Shown here: one piece after another, positions 51,211-61,400 of the stretch | Layout: each line of letters opens with the position of its first letter | How positions within the stretch are numbered: the first letter of the stretch is position 1 | The notes under the pieces: generated by a model | The model's database searches: none | The model's input: the letters and a program-made list of their open reading frames with translations, nothing else | What the model was told of the DNA's origin: nothing | Translations under genes and position numbers: made by a program | Assembly: GCA_019421365.1 (NCBI GenBank) | Contig: JAHZFJ010000007.1 | Coordinates: forward strand, 17,359-81,358 | Length of the DNA stretch: 64,000 nt | DNA from: Lachnospiraceae bacterium | Lineage (GTDB): Bacteria; Bacillota; Clostridia; Lachnospirales; Lachnospiraceae | Direction of reading: 5' to 3'

Positions 51211-52386
51211 TTATTTTTTAATATCAGCTAAGAGTTCTTGGATTCGTACTGTAGGATCTAATATATCATTAACTGAGGTATCATGATTTAACGTATTAAT
51301 TATTAAACTAATATATTTGCTTAGGTCTACACTTGTATAATATGGCTTACTCTTTAACTCCTCTGATGCGTATGCTAAGTTAGTAGTGTAGATTCGGCTA
51401 ATAACACCATCTTCATAAGCTTTATCAAATCGCTCAAGGCCTTCTGAGAATAAACCAAAAGTAGCAGCGATATAGATATTTCTTGCATGACGTTTCTTAA
51501 GTTCATAAGCAGTTTCGATAACGGTTGAACCTGAAGCAATCATATCATCCACTACGATAACATCTTTATCTGCTACGTTATTCCCGAGAAATTCAAAACC
51601 AATCACTGGATTTTTACCATCGGTATTCTCTTTGGTTGTATAGTTCCTTTTCTTGTAGAACATACCCATATCAACACCTAGAACATTGGCGTAATAAACC
51701 GCACGGCTCATACCACCATCATCTGGACTAACAATCATTAGTTTCTCTTTATCAAAGTTAATATTACTCTCTGTGTGAGCAATCTCGCGAATGAATTGTA
51801 AAGCAGTAGTGAAATTATCAAAACCTTGAATTGGAATAGCATTCTGTACGGTAGGATCATGAGATTCAAAAGTAATAATGTTCTCAACCCCCATACTAGC
51901 TAGTTCTTGAAGGGCGGTAGCACAATCAAGAGATTCTAATACATTACGACGGTTTTGTCTATTCTCATAAAGATAGGGTAGAATAACAGTTGTACGGTAT
52001 GGTTTTCCGTTACAAGCCGCGATAATACGTTTGATATCCTGAAAGATATCATCAGGGGAAGTATAAGTTGTATAACCAGAAGCTTGATATTCACCGCTAT
52101 GGTTGGTAACATCGGCAAGAATATATAAATCCTTTCCACGAACAGATTCATTTAATTTTGCTTTTGCTTCTCCAGAACCAAATCTAAAACAATCTGCATC
52201 AAGCAGATAGCTATCTGATTGATAACCGATACGAGTAAGTGCATGGGATTTTTCTTTAGTACCTTCGTTATTTCGAGTCTGGATAATATCATTGTTTACT
52301 AAAGTACCAAGATCAGCGCAGCTTGAATGAGCGTATATTTTAAGGGGAGCGACTGGTATGAATTCGCTGAATGAGACTTTTGTCAT
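51211..52386 (-). CDS. prs: Ribose-phosphate pyrophosphokinase, long form
   Basis: It makes PRPP from ribose 5-phosphate and ATP. The PRPP-binding loop VVDDMIASGSTVIETAYELK and the region MIVSPDDGGMSRAVYYANVL are clear. At 391 residues it is longer than the usual 310-320, with insertions such as KKRNYTTKENTDGKNPV and a longer N-terminal half (GKDLYILADVTNHSGEYQAS). ATG 52386 has AGGAGG nine bases upstream; the in-frame ATG at 52428 has none. A normal-length Prs may exist elsewhere in the genome. Confidence 0.88.
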   Translation of the reverse strand: MTKVSFSEFIPVAPLKIYAHSSCADLGTLVNNDIIQTRNNEGTKEKSHALTRIGYQSDSYLLDADCFRFGSGEAKAKLNESVRGKDLYILADVTNHSGEYQASGYTTYTSPDDIFQDIKRIIAACNGKPYRTTVILPYLYENRQNRRNVLESLDCATALQELASMGVENIITFESHDPTVQNAIPIQGFDNFTTALQFIREIAHTESNINFDKEKLMIVSPDDGGMSRAVYYANVLGVDMGMFYKKRNYTTKENTDGKNPVIGFEFLGNNVADKDVIVVDDMIASGSTVIETAYELKKRHARNIYIAATFGLFSEGLERFDKAYEDGVISRIYTTNLAYASEELKSKPYYTSVDLSKYISLIINTLNHDTSVNDILDPTVRIQELLADIKK

Positions 52387-52683
52387 GAAGTACCTCCTAT
52401 TGTGTAACACGTAATTATTCTCTATCATTTATACCACCCTAAGACAATTTCGTCAATGAAATAATAGTATGCATAATACTTAAGAAAAAATGCAAGTTTA
52501 CAATTGAACGATAAATTGGTATCATATAAGTTATGCTTTAAAAATATATAGCAACTTATTAGAAGAACCGTATATAGGCAATTGTCAAACTATTCGTAAT
52601 TGCGACAAACACAGATATGTTGTCGGTTTAGAGAAAAGTTTCTCAATTGCAGGGAAATCGTATAGATAGAAAGGAAATTAGCC

Positions 52684-53994
52684 ATGTTAAAAAAAGATCA
52701 TATTGTAAAAAGTGTGGCTGCAGGCAGCATTGCCGAGGAACTAGATATAGAACCAGGAGACATTCTATTAAGAATTAATGGAAATGAGATAAAAGATGTA
52801 TTCGATTATCATTATTTAGTAAATGACGAATACCTTGAAATATTGATTCTGAAACAGAACGGTGAGGAATGGGAATTAGAGATTGAGAAAGAGTATCAAG
52901 AGGACCTAGGAATTGAATTTGTTGAAGGATTAATGGACAAATATCGTACTTGTCGTAATAAATGTATCTTTTGCTTTATAGACCAGAATCCAAAAGATAT
53001 GAGAGAGACTATATATTTCAAAGATGATGACTCTAGACTATCTTTCTTACAAGGAAATTATATTACATTAACTAATATGTCAGATGAAGATATTGATCGA
53101 ATTATCTTATATAAATTAGCTCCAATTAATATATCAGTCCATACTACCAACAAAGAACTTCGCTGCAAGATGTTAAATAATCGTTTTGCAGGAGAAGCAT
53201 TAGATAAGATTAAGAAACTCTACGAGAATGAAATTGAAATGAATAGCCAAATAGTATTATGCAAAGGCTATAATGATGGGAAAGAACTAGATAAATCAAT
53301 TGAAGATTTGTCTAAGTATCTACCTTATATGCGTAGTTTATCTGTTGTTCCAATTGGTTTGACCAAATACCGTGATAATCTTACTCAAGTTGAGAAATTC
53401 ACGAAGGAAGATGCAATTCAGGTATTAGAACAAATTCATTCATGGCAAGAACGAATTAAAGAGAAACATGGATCTCGATTCGTATTCGCTAGTGATGAGT
53501 GGTATATTACAGCGGGACTTCCAATTCCAGATGCAGATTATTATGAAGGTTATGGACAGATTGAAAATGGTGTAGGTATGGTACGTTCTTTAATAGAAGA
53601 AGTACATGATTATCTTGAGGAAGTACAAGACAATAAGGCGGCTAGAAAGATATCAATGGCTACAGGTAAATTAGCAGCACCATTCATAGAACAGTTAGCA
53701 AAAGCTGTTACGTCAAAGTATACGAATGTAGAAGCTAATGTATATGCAATTGAAAACGAGTTTTTTGGTAAAGATATTACTGTAGCAGGATTGCTTACAG
53801 GACAAGATATAATTAAACAGCTAAGAGGGAAAGAGCTAGGAGACTATCTCATATTACCAAGTGTATTATTAAGGGACGATGAAGATGTACTACTAGATGA
53901 GTTGCGTATTTCAGACATAGAAAGAGAACTTAATATTAAGATAAGAGTTTGTAAGGAAGATGGAAAATCATTCGTCGAAACCATGGTATCTTAG
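52684..53994 (+). CDS. DUF512 protein with PDZ domain and radical-SAM-like cysteines
   Basis: The 436-residue protein has an N-terminal PDZ-like domain (about 1-70, VKSVAAGSIAEELDIEPGDI), then a CX3CX2C cluster at C90, C94 and C97 (YRTCRNKCIFCFIDQ) as in radical SAM enzymes, and a C-terminal DUF512 domain (about 225-430, SDEWYITAGLPIPDADYYEG, TVAGLLTGQDIIKQL). This gene precedes der in many Clostridia. The function is unknown. The 297 bases before it hold a small CGACA/TGTCG hairpin near 52602-52626 but no other clear element. Confidence 0.9.
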   Translation: MLKKDHIVKSVAAGSIAEELDIEPGDILLRINGNEIKDVFDYHYLVNDEYLEILILKQNGEEWELEIEKEYQEDLGIEFVEGLMDKYRTCRNKCIFCFIDQNPKDMRETIYFKDDDSRLSFLQGNYITLTNMSDEDIDRIILYKLAPINISVHTTNKELRCKMLNNRFAGEALDKIKKLYENEIEMNSQIVLCKGYNDGKELDKSIEDLSKYLPYMRSLSVVPIGLTKYRDNLTQVEKFTKEDAIQVLEQIHSWQERIKEKHGSRFVFASDEWYITAGLPIPDADYYEGYGQIENGVGMVRSLIEEVHDYLEEVQDNKAARKISMATGKLAAPFIEQLAKAVTSKYTNVEANVYAIENEFFGKDITVAGLLTGQDIIKQLRGKELGDYLILPSVLLRDDEDVLLDELRISDIERELNIKIRVCKEDGKSFVETMVS

Positions 53995-54201
53995 AGAAAA
54001 TAGATTATTTCAATATAAGAAAAATCTCAGAAAAATATTTTGGGAATCAAAATAAGAAACAGTTTACAAAAACAACAATTATTGTTATTATGGTAAAGAC
54101 GAATAAACTAAGTAAAATTAGATGAACTGAACCCCATATGATTTTATTTAGAGAACAAAAAAAGTTATTTGATGTAAGATATAAGTTAAGGAGAAATAGG
54201 A

Positions 54202-55527
54202 ATGAGTAAACCGATTGTAGCCATTGTAGGACGTCCAAATGTTGGAAAATCTACATTGTTTAATGCTCTTGCCGGGGAAAAAATCTCAATTGTTAAGGAT
54301 TATCCTGGGGTAACAAGGGATCGTATATATGCTGATATCACTTGGTTAAATTATCAATTTACTATGATTGATACAGGTGGTATTGAGCCAGAGAGTAAAG
54401 ATTTAATGTTAAAACACATGCGTGCACAAGCTGAAATCGCAATTGAGACAGCTGATGTAATTTTGTTTATTACAGATGTACGTCAAGGTGTTGTAGATTC
54501 TGATTTTAAAGTAGCAGACATGCTTAGAAAATCTGGGAAACCGGTTATCTTGGTTGTTAATAAGGTAGATAGTTTTGAAAAGTTCATGCCAGATGTATAT
54601 GAATTCTATAATCTTGGAATTGGTGATCCAGTACCTGTATCAGCAGCTTCCCGTCTCGGTATGGGTGATATGCTTGATGAAGTAGCAAAACACTTCCCAC
54701 AAGGTGCTGCAGAAGAAGAAGAGGATGAAAGACCACGTGTTGCCATCGTTGGTAAGCCAAACGTAGGTAAATCATCTATCATCAACCGTTTAGTTGGAGA
54801 AGAACGTGTTATTGTATCAGATATTGCAGGTACAACTCGTGATGCAATCGATACAGCAATCAAATGGCAAGATAAAGAGTATGTATTCATTGATACAGCA
54901 GGTCTTAGACGTAAGAATAAGATAAAAGAAGAATTAGAACGTTATAGTATTATCCGTACAGTAACGGCGGTAGAACGTGCCGATGTTGTTATAGTAGTAA
55001 TTGATGCAAGCGAAGGTGTTACAGAGCAAGATGCAAAGATTGCTGGTATTGCCCATGAAAGAGGAAAAGGCATAATCGTAGCTGTTAACAAGTGGGATTC
55101 TATTGAGAAGAATGATAAAACGATTTATGAGCATACAAAGAGAATCCGCGAGATTTTATCTTTTATGCCTTATGCGGAAATTGTGTTCATCTCAGCAAAA
55201 ACAGGTCAACGTGTTAATAAAATCTTTGATGTAATGGATGTTGTTATTCAAAATCATGCACTTCGTATTGCAACTGGTGTGTTAAATGAAATCTTAATGG
55301 AAGCAGTAGCAATGCAACAACCACCTTCAGATAAAGGTAAACGTTTGAAATTATACTATATAACGCAAGTAGCTATTAAGCCACCTACGTTTGTTATCTT
55401 TGTAAATGATAAACAATTAATGCATTATTCATATACAAGATATATCGAGAATAAGATTAGAGATGCCTTTGGTTTTTCTGGTACCTCACTCAAATTTATA
55501 ATCCGAGAAAGAAAGGAGAAAGAATAG
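54202..55527 (+). CDS. der: Ribosome-associated GTPase Der (EngA)
   Basis: The 441-residue protein has two GTPase domains in tandem: GRPNVGKSTLFNAL near residue 10 with DTGGIEPES and NKVDSF, and GKPNVGKSSIINRLV near 185 with DTAGLRRKNKIKE and NKWDSIEK. The C-terminal KH-like domain ends at about 441. It matures the 50S subunit. TAAGGAG lies upstream of the ATG. plsY begins one base after the stop. Confidence 0.97.
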   Translation: MSKPIVAIVGRPNVGKSTLFNALAGEKISIVKDYPGVTRDRIYADITWLNYQFTMIDTGGIEPESKDLMLKHMRAQAEIAIETADVILFITDVRQGVVDSDFKVADMLRKSGKPVILVVNKVDSFEKFMPDVYEFYNLGIGDPVPVSAASRLGMGDMLDEVAKHFPQGAAEEEEDERPRVAIVGKPNVGKSSIINRLVGEERVIVSDIAGTTRDAIDTAIKWQDKEYVFIDTAGLRRKNKIKEELERYSIIRTVTAVERADVVIVVIDASEGVTEQDAKIAGIAHERGKGIIVAVNKWDSIEKNDKTIYEHTKRIREILSFMPYAEIVFISAKTGQRVNKIFDVMDVVIQNHALRIATGVLNEILMEAVAMQQPPSDKGKRLKLYYITQVAIKPPTFVIFVNDKQLMHYSYTRYIENKIRDAFGFSGTSLKFIIRERKEKE

Positions 55528-55528
55528 A

Positions 55529-56158
55529 ATGATCGATATATTGATTTGCTTATGCATAGGATATGCTTGTGGTTGTATTTCAACTGGTTATTTAGTTGGC
55601 AAGGCAAATAATATAGACATAAGAAATTATGGTAGTGGAAATGCTGGTACAACCAATGCATTACGTACATTGGGAGTAAAAGCAGGTGCGATTACTTTCT
55701 TTGGTGATGCATTCAAAGCATTGATACCCATTTTAATAATTCGATTCTTTTTATTTCAAAATTCTGCTATGGAGCCACAATTATTAGCGCTCTATGCAGG
55801 ACTCGGAGCTATACTCGGGCACAATTATCCTTTCTGGCTACATTTTAAAGGCGGAAAGGGAATTGCCGCCACAGGCGGTGTTATATTAGCATTTGACTGG
55901 AGAGTTGCTTTAGTTGCATTATGTGGTTTTGTGATTATTACTGCAGTTACAAGATATGTATCCTTAGGTTCATTATTGGTATCCATTATCTTTCCAATTG
56001 GTGTAATACTGTTTTATAGAAATAATCCACAATTCATACATATGCTAATTGTCAGTTGCTTTTTCACAGTGTCAGCTTTTTATAAACACAAAGGCAATAT
56101 CAAAAGGCTGTTAAATGGAACAGAGAACAAGTTAGGACAAAAAGTAGATGTAAAATAA
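55529..56158 (+). CDS. plsY: Glycerol-3-phosphate acyltransferase PlsY
   Basis: The 209-residue, polytopic protein has the three PlsY motifs: RNYGSGNAGTTNALRTLG, GHNYPFWLHFKGGKGIAATG and the late FYRNNPQF. It transfers acyl groups from acyl-phosphate to glycerol 3-phosphate; acyl-phosphate could come from the FakA/FakB-like proteins encoded in this window. It overlaps the der transcript and is followed by gpsA after 25 bases, so substrate supply and acylation are coupled. Confidence 0.95.
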   Translation: MIDILICLCIGYACGCISTGYLVGKANNIDIRNYGSGNAGTTNALRTLGVKAGAITFFGDAFKALIPILIIRFFLFQNSAMEPQLLALYAGLGAILGHNYPFWLHFKGGKGIAATGGVILAFDWRVALVALCGFVIITAVTRYVSLGSLLVSIIFPIGVILFYRNNPQFIHMLIVSCFFTVSAFYKHKGNIKRLLNGTENKLGQKVDVK

Positions 56159-56183
56159 CGAAGTTACCGGGAGGTAGTGATAA

Positions 56184-57197
56184 ATGAGTAAGGTTACGGT
56201 ATTAGGAGCGGGAAGCTGGGGAACAGCTCTTTCAATTGTATTAGCAAATAACGGACATGAGGTAATTCTTTGGTCAGCATTACAACCAGAGATAGAGATG
56301 TTGCAAACGCATAGAGAACAAATTGATAAATTACCAGGAACGAAATTACCTGATAATATTGATATCACAGGAGATCTTCCTTACGCATGTGAAAATCCAG
56401 ATTTGATTGTTTTTGCAGTTGCATCTCCTTTTGTAAGATCCACTGCAAAGCTTGCAGCACCTTATATTAAAGAAAAACAAATGGTAGTTAATGTAGCGAA
56501 AGGTATTGAAGAAACTACATTAATGACACTATGTGAGATAATCGAAGAAGAACTTAATAATGCAGATGTAGCTGTATTATCAGGTCCAAGTCATGCTGAA
56601 GAAGTAAGCAAAGGTATACCCACTACCTGCGTTGTAGGTGCACATACTAAGGAAACAGCATGTTTAATACAAAACATATTCATGAATGAAAGATTTCGTG
56701 TGTATACAAGTCCAGACATAGTAGGTATTGAATTAGGTGGTTCTTTAAAGAACGTTATCGCATTAGCAGCTGGAGTTGCTGATGGTCTTGGTTATGGAGA
56801 TAACACAAAGGCTGCTCTAATTACAAGAGGAATTGCAGAGATGAGCCGTCTTGGAATTGCTATGGGTGGAAGAATGGAAACCTTCGCTGGATTATCTGGT
56901 GTTGGTGATCTAATTGTTACTTGTACGAGTAAACATAGTCGTAATCGTGGAGCTGGCTACCTTATTGGTAAAGGTTACACAATGAAGGAAGCGATGGACG
57001 AAGTAAAGCAAGTAGTTGAAGGTGTATATTCGGCAAAAGCTGCACTTGGATTAGCTGAGAAATACGATGTAACTATGCCAATCGTAGAACAGATTAATAA
57101 AGTTTTATTCGAGGACAAGTCTGCAAAAGAAGCAGTAACTGACTTATTACTTCGTGATAAGAGAAGAGAATATTCTGACCTCGAATGGGAAAAATAA
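56184..57197 (+). CDS. gpsA: Glycerol-3-phosphate dehydrogenase [NAD(P)+]
   Basis: The 337-residue enzyme has the nucleotide-binding GAGSWGTALSIVLANNGHEV, LSGPSHAEEVSKG, the catalytic lysine in LGGSLKNVIALAAGVADGLG and GDLIVTCTSKHSRNR. It makes sn-glycerol 3-phosphate for the preceding plsY. GGGAGG lies upstream of the ATG; a terminator follows the stop. Confidence 0.97.
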   Translation: MSKVTVLGAGSWGTALSIVLANNGHEVILWSALQPEIEMLQTHREQIDKLPGTKLPDNIDITGDLPYACENPDLIVFAVASPFVRSTAKLAAPYIKEKQMVVNVAKGIEETTLMTLCEIIEEELNNADVAVLSGPSHAEEVSKGIPTTCVVGAHTKETACLIQNIFMNERFRVYTSPDIVGIELGGSLKNVIALAAGVADGLGYGDNTKAALITRGIAEMSRLGIAMGGRMETFAGLSGVGDLIVTCTSKHSRNRGAGYLIGKGYTMKEAMDEVKQVVEGVYSAKAALGLAEKYDVTMPIVEQINKVLFEDKSAKEAVTDLLLRDKRREYSDLEWEK

Positions 57198-57207
57198 TAA
57201 ATAGATA

Positions 57208-57256
57208 AAAACACGCTATGGAATGGACGTTAAGTAGATTTCGTAGCGTGTTTTTG
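57208..57256 (+). terminator. Terminator of der-plsY-gpsA
   Basis: AAAACACGCTA (57208-57218) pairs with TAGCGTGTTTT (57244-57254), followed by TG. Confidence 0.85.
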
Positions 57257-57342
57257 CTTTTCAGGTAAAGTTCTTTATAAGATAGATTCTTATAGAGAAT
57301 AGAGAAGATATAGTTTTAGTTAAAGTTAAGGAGGTGTAAGAT

Positions 57343-58005
57343 ATGTGTGGTAGATATTATGTAGATGATGAAACAGCAAAAGAGATACGAAAATTACTGG
57401 AACACCTAGATGTTAGATTTAATAGAGGAAAAGAAGGAAAATCAGACGGAAATTATGTAAGTGATGAAGCCATAAAGGCAAAGGCGGAGGTATTGAGTAA
57501 GGCGCTAGAAGTACGTGGTGAAATCTTTCCTACCAATCAAGTTCCAATATTAGTTGGTGATAAAGGGGTTGCACTGACGACGTCCAAATGGGGGTTTACA
57601 GCACCAACAGGAAAAGGTGTGTTAATTAACGCAAGAGCAGAAACTGCATTTGAGAAGAAAACATTTCGTGAAAGTCTGTTAAGTCGGAGATGTGTCATAC
57701 CAGCAGCAGGATTTTATGAATGGGATTCGGATAAGAACAAGATATATTTTACGATGCCACAGAAGCCTTGCATGTATATGGCTGGTTTGTATCGTTTTGA
57801 AAAAGAAGAGAGTAGATTCGTTATTCTAACAACGGCAGCGAATGCTTCCATGAAAGATATACATGATCGAATGCCATTGATCCTTGATGAAGAGGCTGTG
57901 CCAGAGTGGATTTGCAATAATAATGAAACCAATGAGTTACTACATCGTGTTCCAGCTATGCTGCGAACTAATGCTATGTATTATCAGCAGAAACTACAGT
58001 TATAA
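57343..58005 (+). CDS. SOS response-associated peptidase (SRAP, YedK/HMCES-like)
   Basis: The 220-residue protein begins MCGRYY, so Cys2 becomes the N-terminal catalytic residue. Other SRAP landmarks are NARAETAFEKKTFRE, CVIPAAGFYEWD and ILTTAANASMKDIHDRMPLI. SRAP proteins cross-link to abasic sites in single-stranded DNA and shield them. AAGGAGGTG precedes the ATG. No LexA-type box was seen just upstream. Confidence 0.93.
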   Translation: MCGRYYVDDETAKEIRKLLEHLDVRFNRGKEGKSDGNYVSDEAIKAKAEVLSKALEVRGEIFPTNQVPILVGDKGVALTTSKWGFTAPTGKGVLINARAETAFEKKTFRESLLSRRCVIPAAGFYEWDSDKNKIYFTMPQKPCMYMAGLYRFEKEESRFVILTTAANASMKDIHDRMPLILDEEAVPEWICNNNETNELLHRVPAMLRTNAMYYQQKLQL

Positions 58006-58245
58006 TCCGAAGGCACCAGGGGGAAAAATACCTTTTGACCCCAACATCATATATACGAATATAAACTTAATAAACAAAAGAAAAATAGAAAAATGCGTCA
58101 CAAAATTATGGGATCATGTTAAAAATTAATAAAATGTATGGAAATGTAAAAATAAAAATTAAGTAGCCATGTAAATACTTGACAATCGACCTGATAAACA
58201 CTAAACTATTTAATATTAATTGTATAAAGTTTACAAGTGAAGATG

Positions 58246-58291
58246 CTTGATACTGTTAAACTGCTAATGGGGAAACAGATCAAGTATTTTT
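58246..58291 (+). terminator. Terminator-like hairpin in the gap before the S8 protease
   Basis: CTTGAT-A-CTGTT (58246-58257) pairs with AACAGATCAAG (58274-58284) with one bulged A, followed by TATTTTT. It may end the SRAP transcript or attenuate the protease gene. Confidence 0.6.
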
Positions 58292-58322
58292 GCAATCTGT
58301 AACTTTAACGCTGCAATACATC

Positions 58323-58458
58323 ACCTTATTACATATAAAATGAATTACAATATTAATGCATGTATCGAGTAAAGCGAGCATATGTAATAAAAGGTACAAG
58401 TATTGTACTAAAACTCTTCTTCACGTTGACAATGTTTGTCTCCAGTTCTAAGAGTTTT
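58323..58458 (+). promoter_or_regulatory. Two further stem-loops in the protease leader
   Basis: ATTACATAT (58328-58336) pairs with ATATGTAAT (58380-58388), extended by ACCTT/AAGGT across a two-base bulge. AAAACTCTT (58410-58418) pairs with AAGAGTTTT (58450-58458), ending 30 bases before the ribosome binding site. The rest of the 493-base gap (58006-58245) is AT-rich with nothing recognised. Confidence 0.5.
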
Positions 58459-58498
58459 GCAATTAACTACAAATCTATAATAGGAGAGAGGGAATTGA

Positions 58499-61400
58499 AT
58501 GCGTAAAAGATGGTTGGCAGTTGCTATAGCAACAACACTTATGTTCACTAGTATTGTTCCATCACAATACTTACATGCGGCATTAGATCCTAATTATGCT
58601 AAGAGTGAACTTGAAGTTTCAAGTGGTACAAAAGAGAAACAAACACTATCAAACAATCTCGTAGAGGATAGTCTTTATCAGGAAGACGAAGAAGTTACAA
58701 TTATCGTTGAGTTAGAGGATCATTCATTATTAGATCGTTATGGTAATGGTAGCAGTACATATCAAACAAGGAGTTATTATGCGGATGCAAAATCATATCT
58801 TGATTCTGATGAAGCACAGTTAACTAGCGAAGAGATGATTCAAACACAGAATCAAGTTGCGACAAGTATTAAGAGTATGGATAAGACACGTACGTCGGCG
58901 AGTGAGGTGTTGTATCATTATACTACAGTTATGAATGGCTTTGCAATGAACGTAAAATATGGACAACTTGAAGATATTAAGAAGATGCCAGGAGTTAAAA
59001 CGGCATATGTTGCAAGAACTTATGAAATAGAACCAGATATGACTACAAGTAATGGAATGATTGAGTCAGAAGTTGCACATGCCTTGGATTACAACGGAGA
59101 AGGTATGGTAGTAGCTATTCTGGATACTGGTTTGGATACTGCACATGAGGCATTTGCAGTAGAAGGATTATCTGCTGAAGGTCTTGCAAGTGCAAAGATC
59201 ACAGAAGAAGTAGTTACCAATGCGAAAGCAACGGATAATGTAGCAGATGGACAATACATCAGTGCAAAAGTGCCATTTGCGTATGATTATGCAGACAAAG
59301 ACAATGAGGTTACACCATCGGTAGAGGCAGTTGAGGTGTATAGTAACGATCATGGAACACATGTAGCTGGTACAGTTGCAGGAAATAGCACTACAATTCA
59401 GGGTGTCGCTCCACAAGCTCAGTTAGTGATTATGAAAGTGTTCAGTGATGCTGGAAAGGGAGCAAGTACAGAGGATATACTTGCAGGCCTAGAAGATGCT
59501 GTTAAGCTACATGTTGATACAATTAATATGAGCCTTGGTTCTGCTAGTGGATATTCTGTAGGAGAAGAGGAAGGTGTACAGGAAGTATACGATCGTATTG
59601 TTGCAGCAGGTATTAACCTAGCGGTATCAGCAGGTAATAATTATAGCGCAACATATAATAATGAGGCAGGTGGTGCATTCACAAGCAATCCGGATACTTC
59701 GGTTGTAGGTTCGCCATCAACATATACTGCATCAACATCAGTAGCAAGTTGTATTAACACACATTATTATGCACACTATTTCAAGTTATCAGAGCAGGTA
59801 TTTGGCTATTCAGAGACAGCTGTTGGAAGTCAACCTACGTTAGCTGGACTTGATACGAATACAACAGGTGATGGAACTATATATGATTATGTGGTAGTTC
59901 CTAATGTTGGAGATGTAGCAGACTATGAAGGTGTTGACGTAGCTGGTAAAATCGCTGTTATAAATCGCGGTAGCATCTCTTTCAATGACAAAGTAGTTTA
60001 TGCAGCAAGTGGTGGAGCAATTGCAGTAGTCGTTGCGAATAATGTAGATGGAACAATTAACATGGCCATTGAAGATTATACAATTCCGGCTGTATCTGTA
60101 ACGAAGGTACAAGGGGATGAACTTAAGAATGCGGATGATAAAACAATCACTATATGCAGTGATATGGGACATTTTGCATCAGATGATGCGAAGAAGATGT
60201 CAGATTTCTCTTCTCCTGGAGTAACACCAGACCTTAAGTTAAAACCAGAGATTACAGCACCTGGTGAGAATATCTATTCGTCCTTACCATTCAATAATTC
60301 ATATGGTTCTATGTCTGGTACATCTATGGCAGCTCCTCATATTGCTGGAACGTTTGCCCTAGTAAAACAATATATTACAGAGGAATCTTTAGCTTCGATA
60401 GGAGGTGGAAGTGCAGAATTAGCAAATCAATTATTAATGAGTACTGCAGCTCCACTGAAAGACGAGAATGGTGTATATTATTCTCCTCGTAAGCAAGGAA
60501 GTGGTCTTGTTAATATTGGTAATGCAGTGACAACACCAGCTTATCTATATGTAGATGACCAAAGCATTAACTATAGACCGAAATTAGATCTTAAGGATAG
60601 TGTGACAGGTGAATATGAAGCAGACTTTATTGTTCAATCTGCAACAGGAGCGGCTATTACATATAAACTCGATGCTGCAACATTAACGGAAACAGCAGAT
60701 GAATATGGCTATATCCTTGAACAATCACAGGATATCTCTAATATGGTGGCTATCGAGTATACAGTTGACGGAGTACCTAGTGATACAGTAACAGTAGAAG
60801 CTGGAAGTAGTGCAACTGTACATGTTAAGATTACTTTATTAGACGATGCAAAGTCATATCTTGATAATACATTTGAGAATGGTGAATTTGTTGATGGATT
60901 TATCTTCTTAACATCAGATGAAGGTAATGAAGGACTATCCCTTCCATTCATGGGATACTATGGGGATTGGGCAAAAGCACCTATTATGGACAACTCGACA
61001 ATATATGATAACTACCTATATGGAACAGGTGATAATGAATTATATCAACAGTCAGTTGGTTATCTTTTGGCAGATGGAGGTTCGCATCTACTAGGAGTAA
61101 ATCCTTATGATGATATGGCATATTATTTATTAGGTAATGGATATAGTGCGCATTCTTATCCGCGTTATTATAAGTATTACATGTTACAGCTTGATCCAAA
61201 CAAGATTGCAATCTCACCAAATGGCGATGGCTATAACGATGACTTGTATGGTATGCAATTTAGTTTGTTAAGAAATGCACGTACAATCACAAGCAATGTA
61301 ACAGATTCTAGTCAAAAAATAGTTTATGAAAATGGCTGGGGATTTGAAACGAAGACTACCTACTATAGTGGAATATCAGCGATGAATCCATCATTTGATA

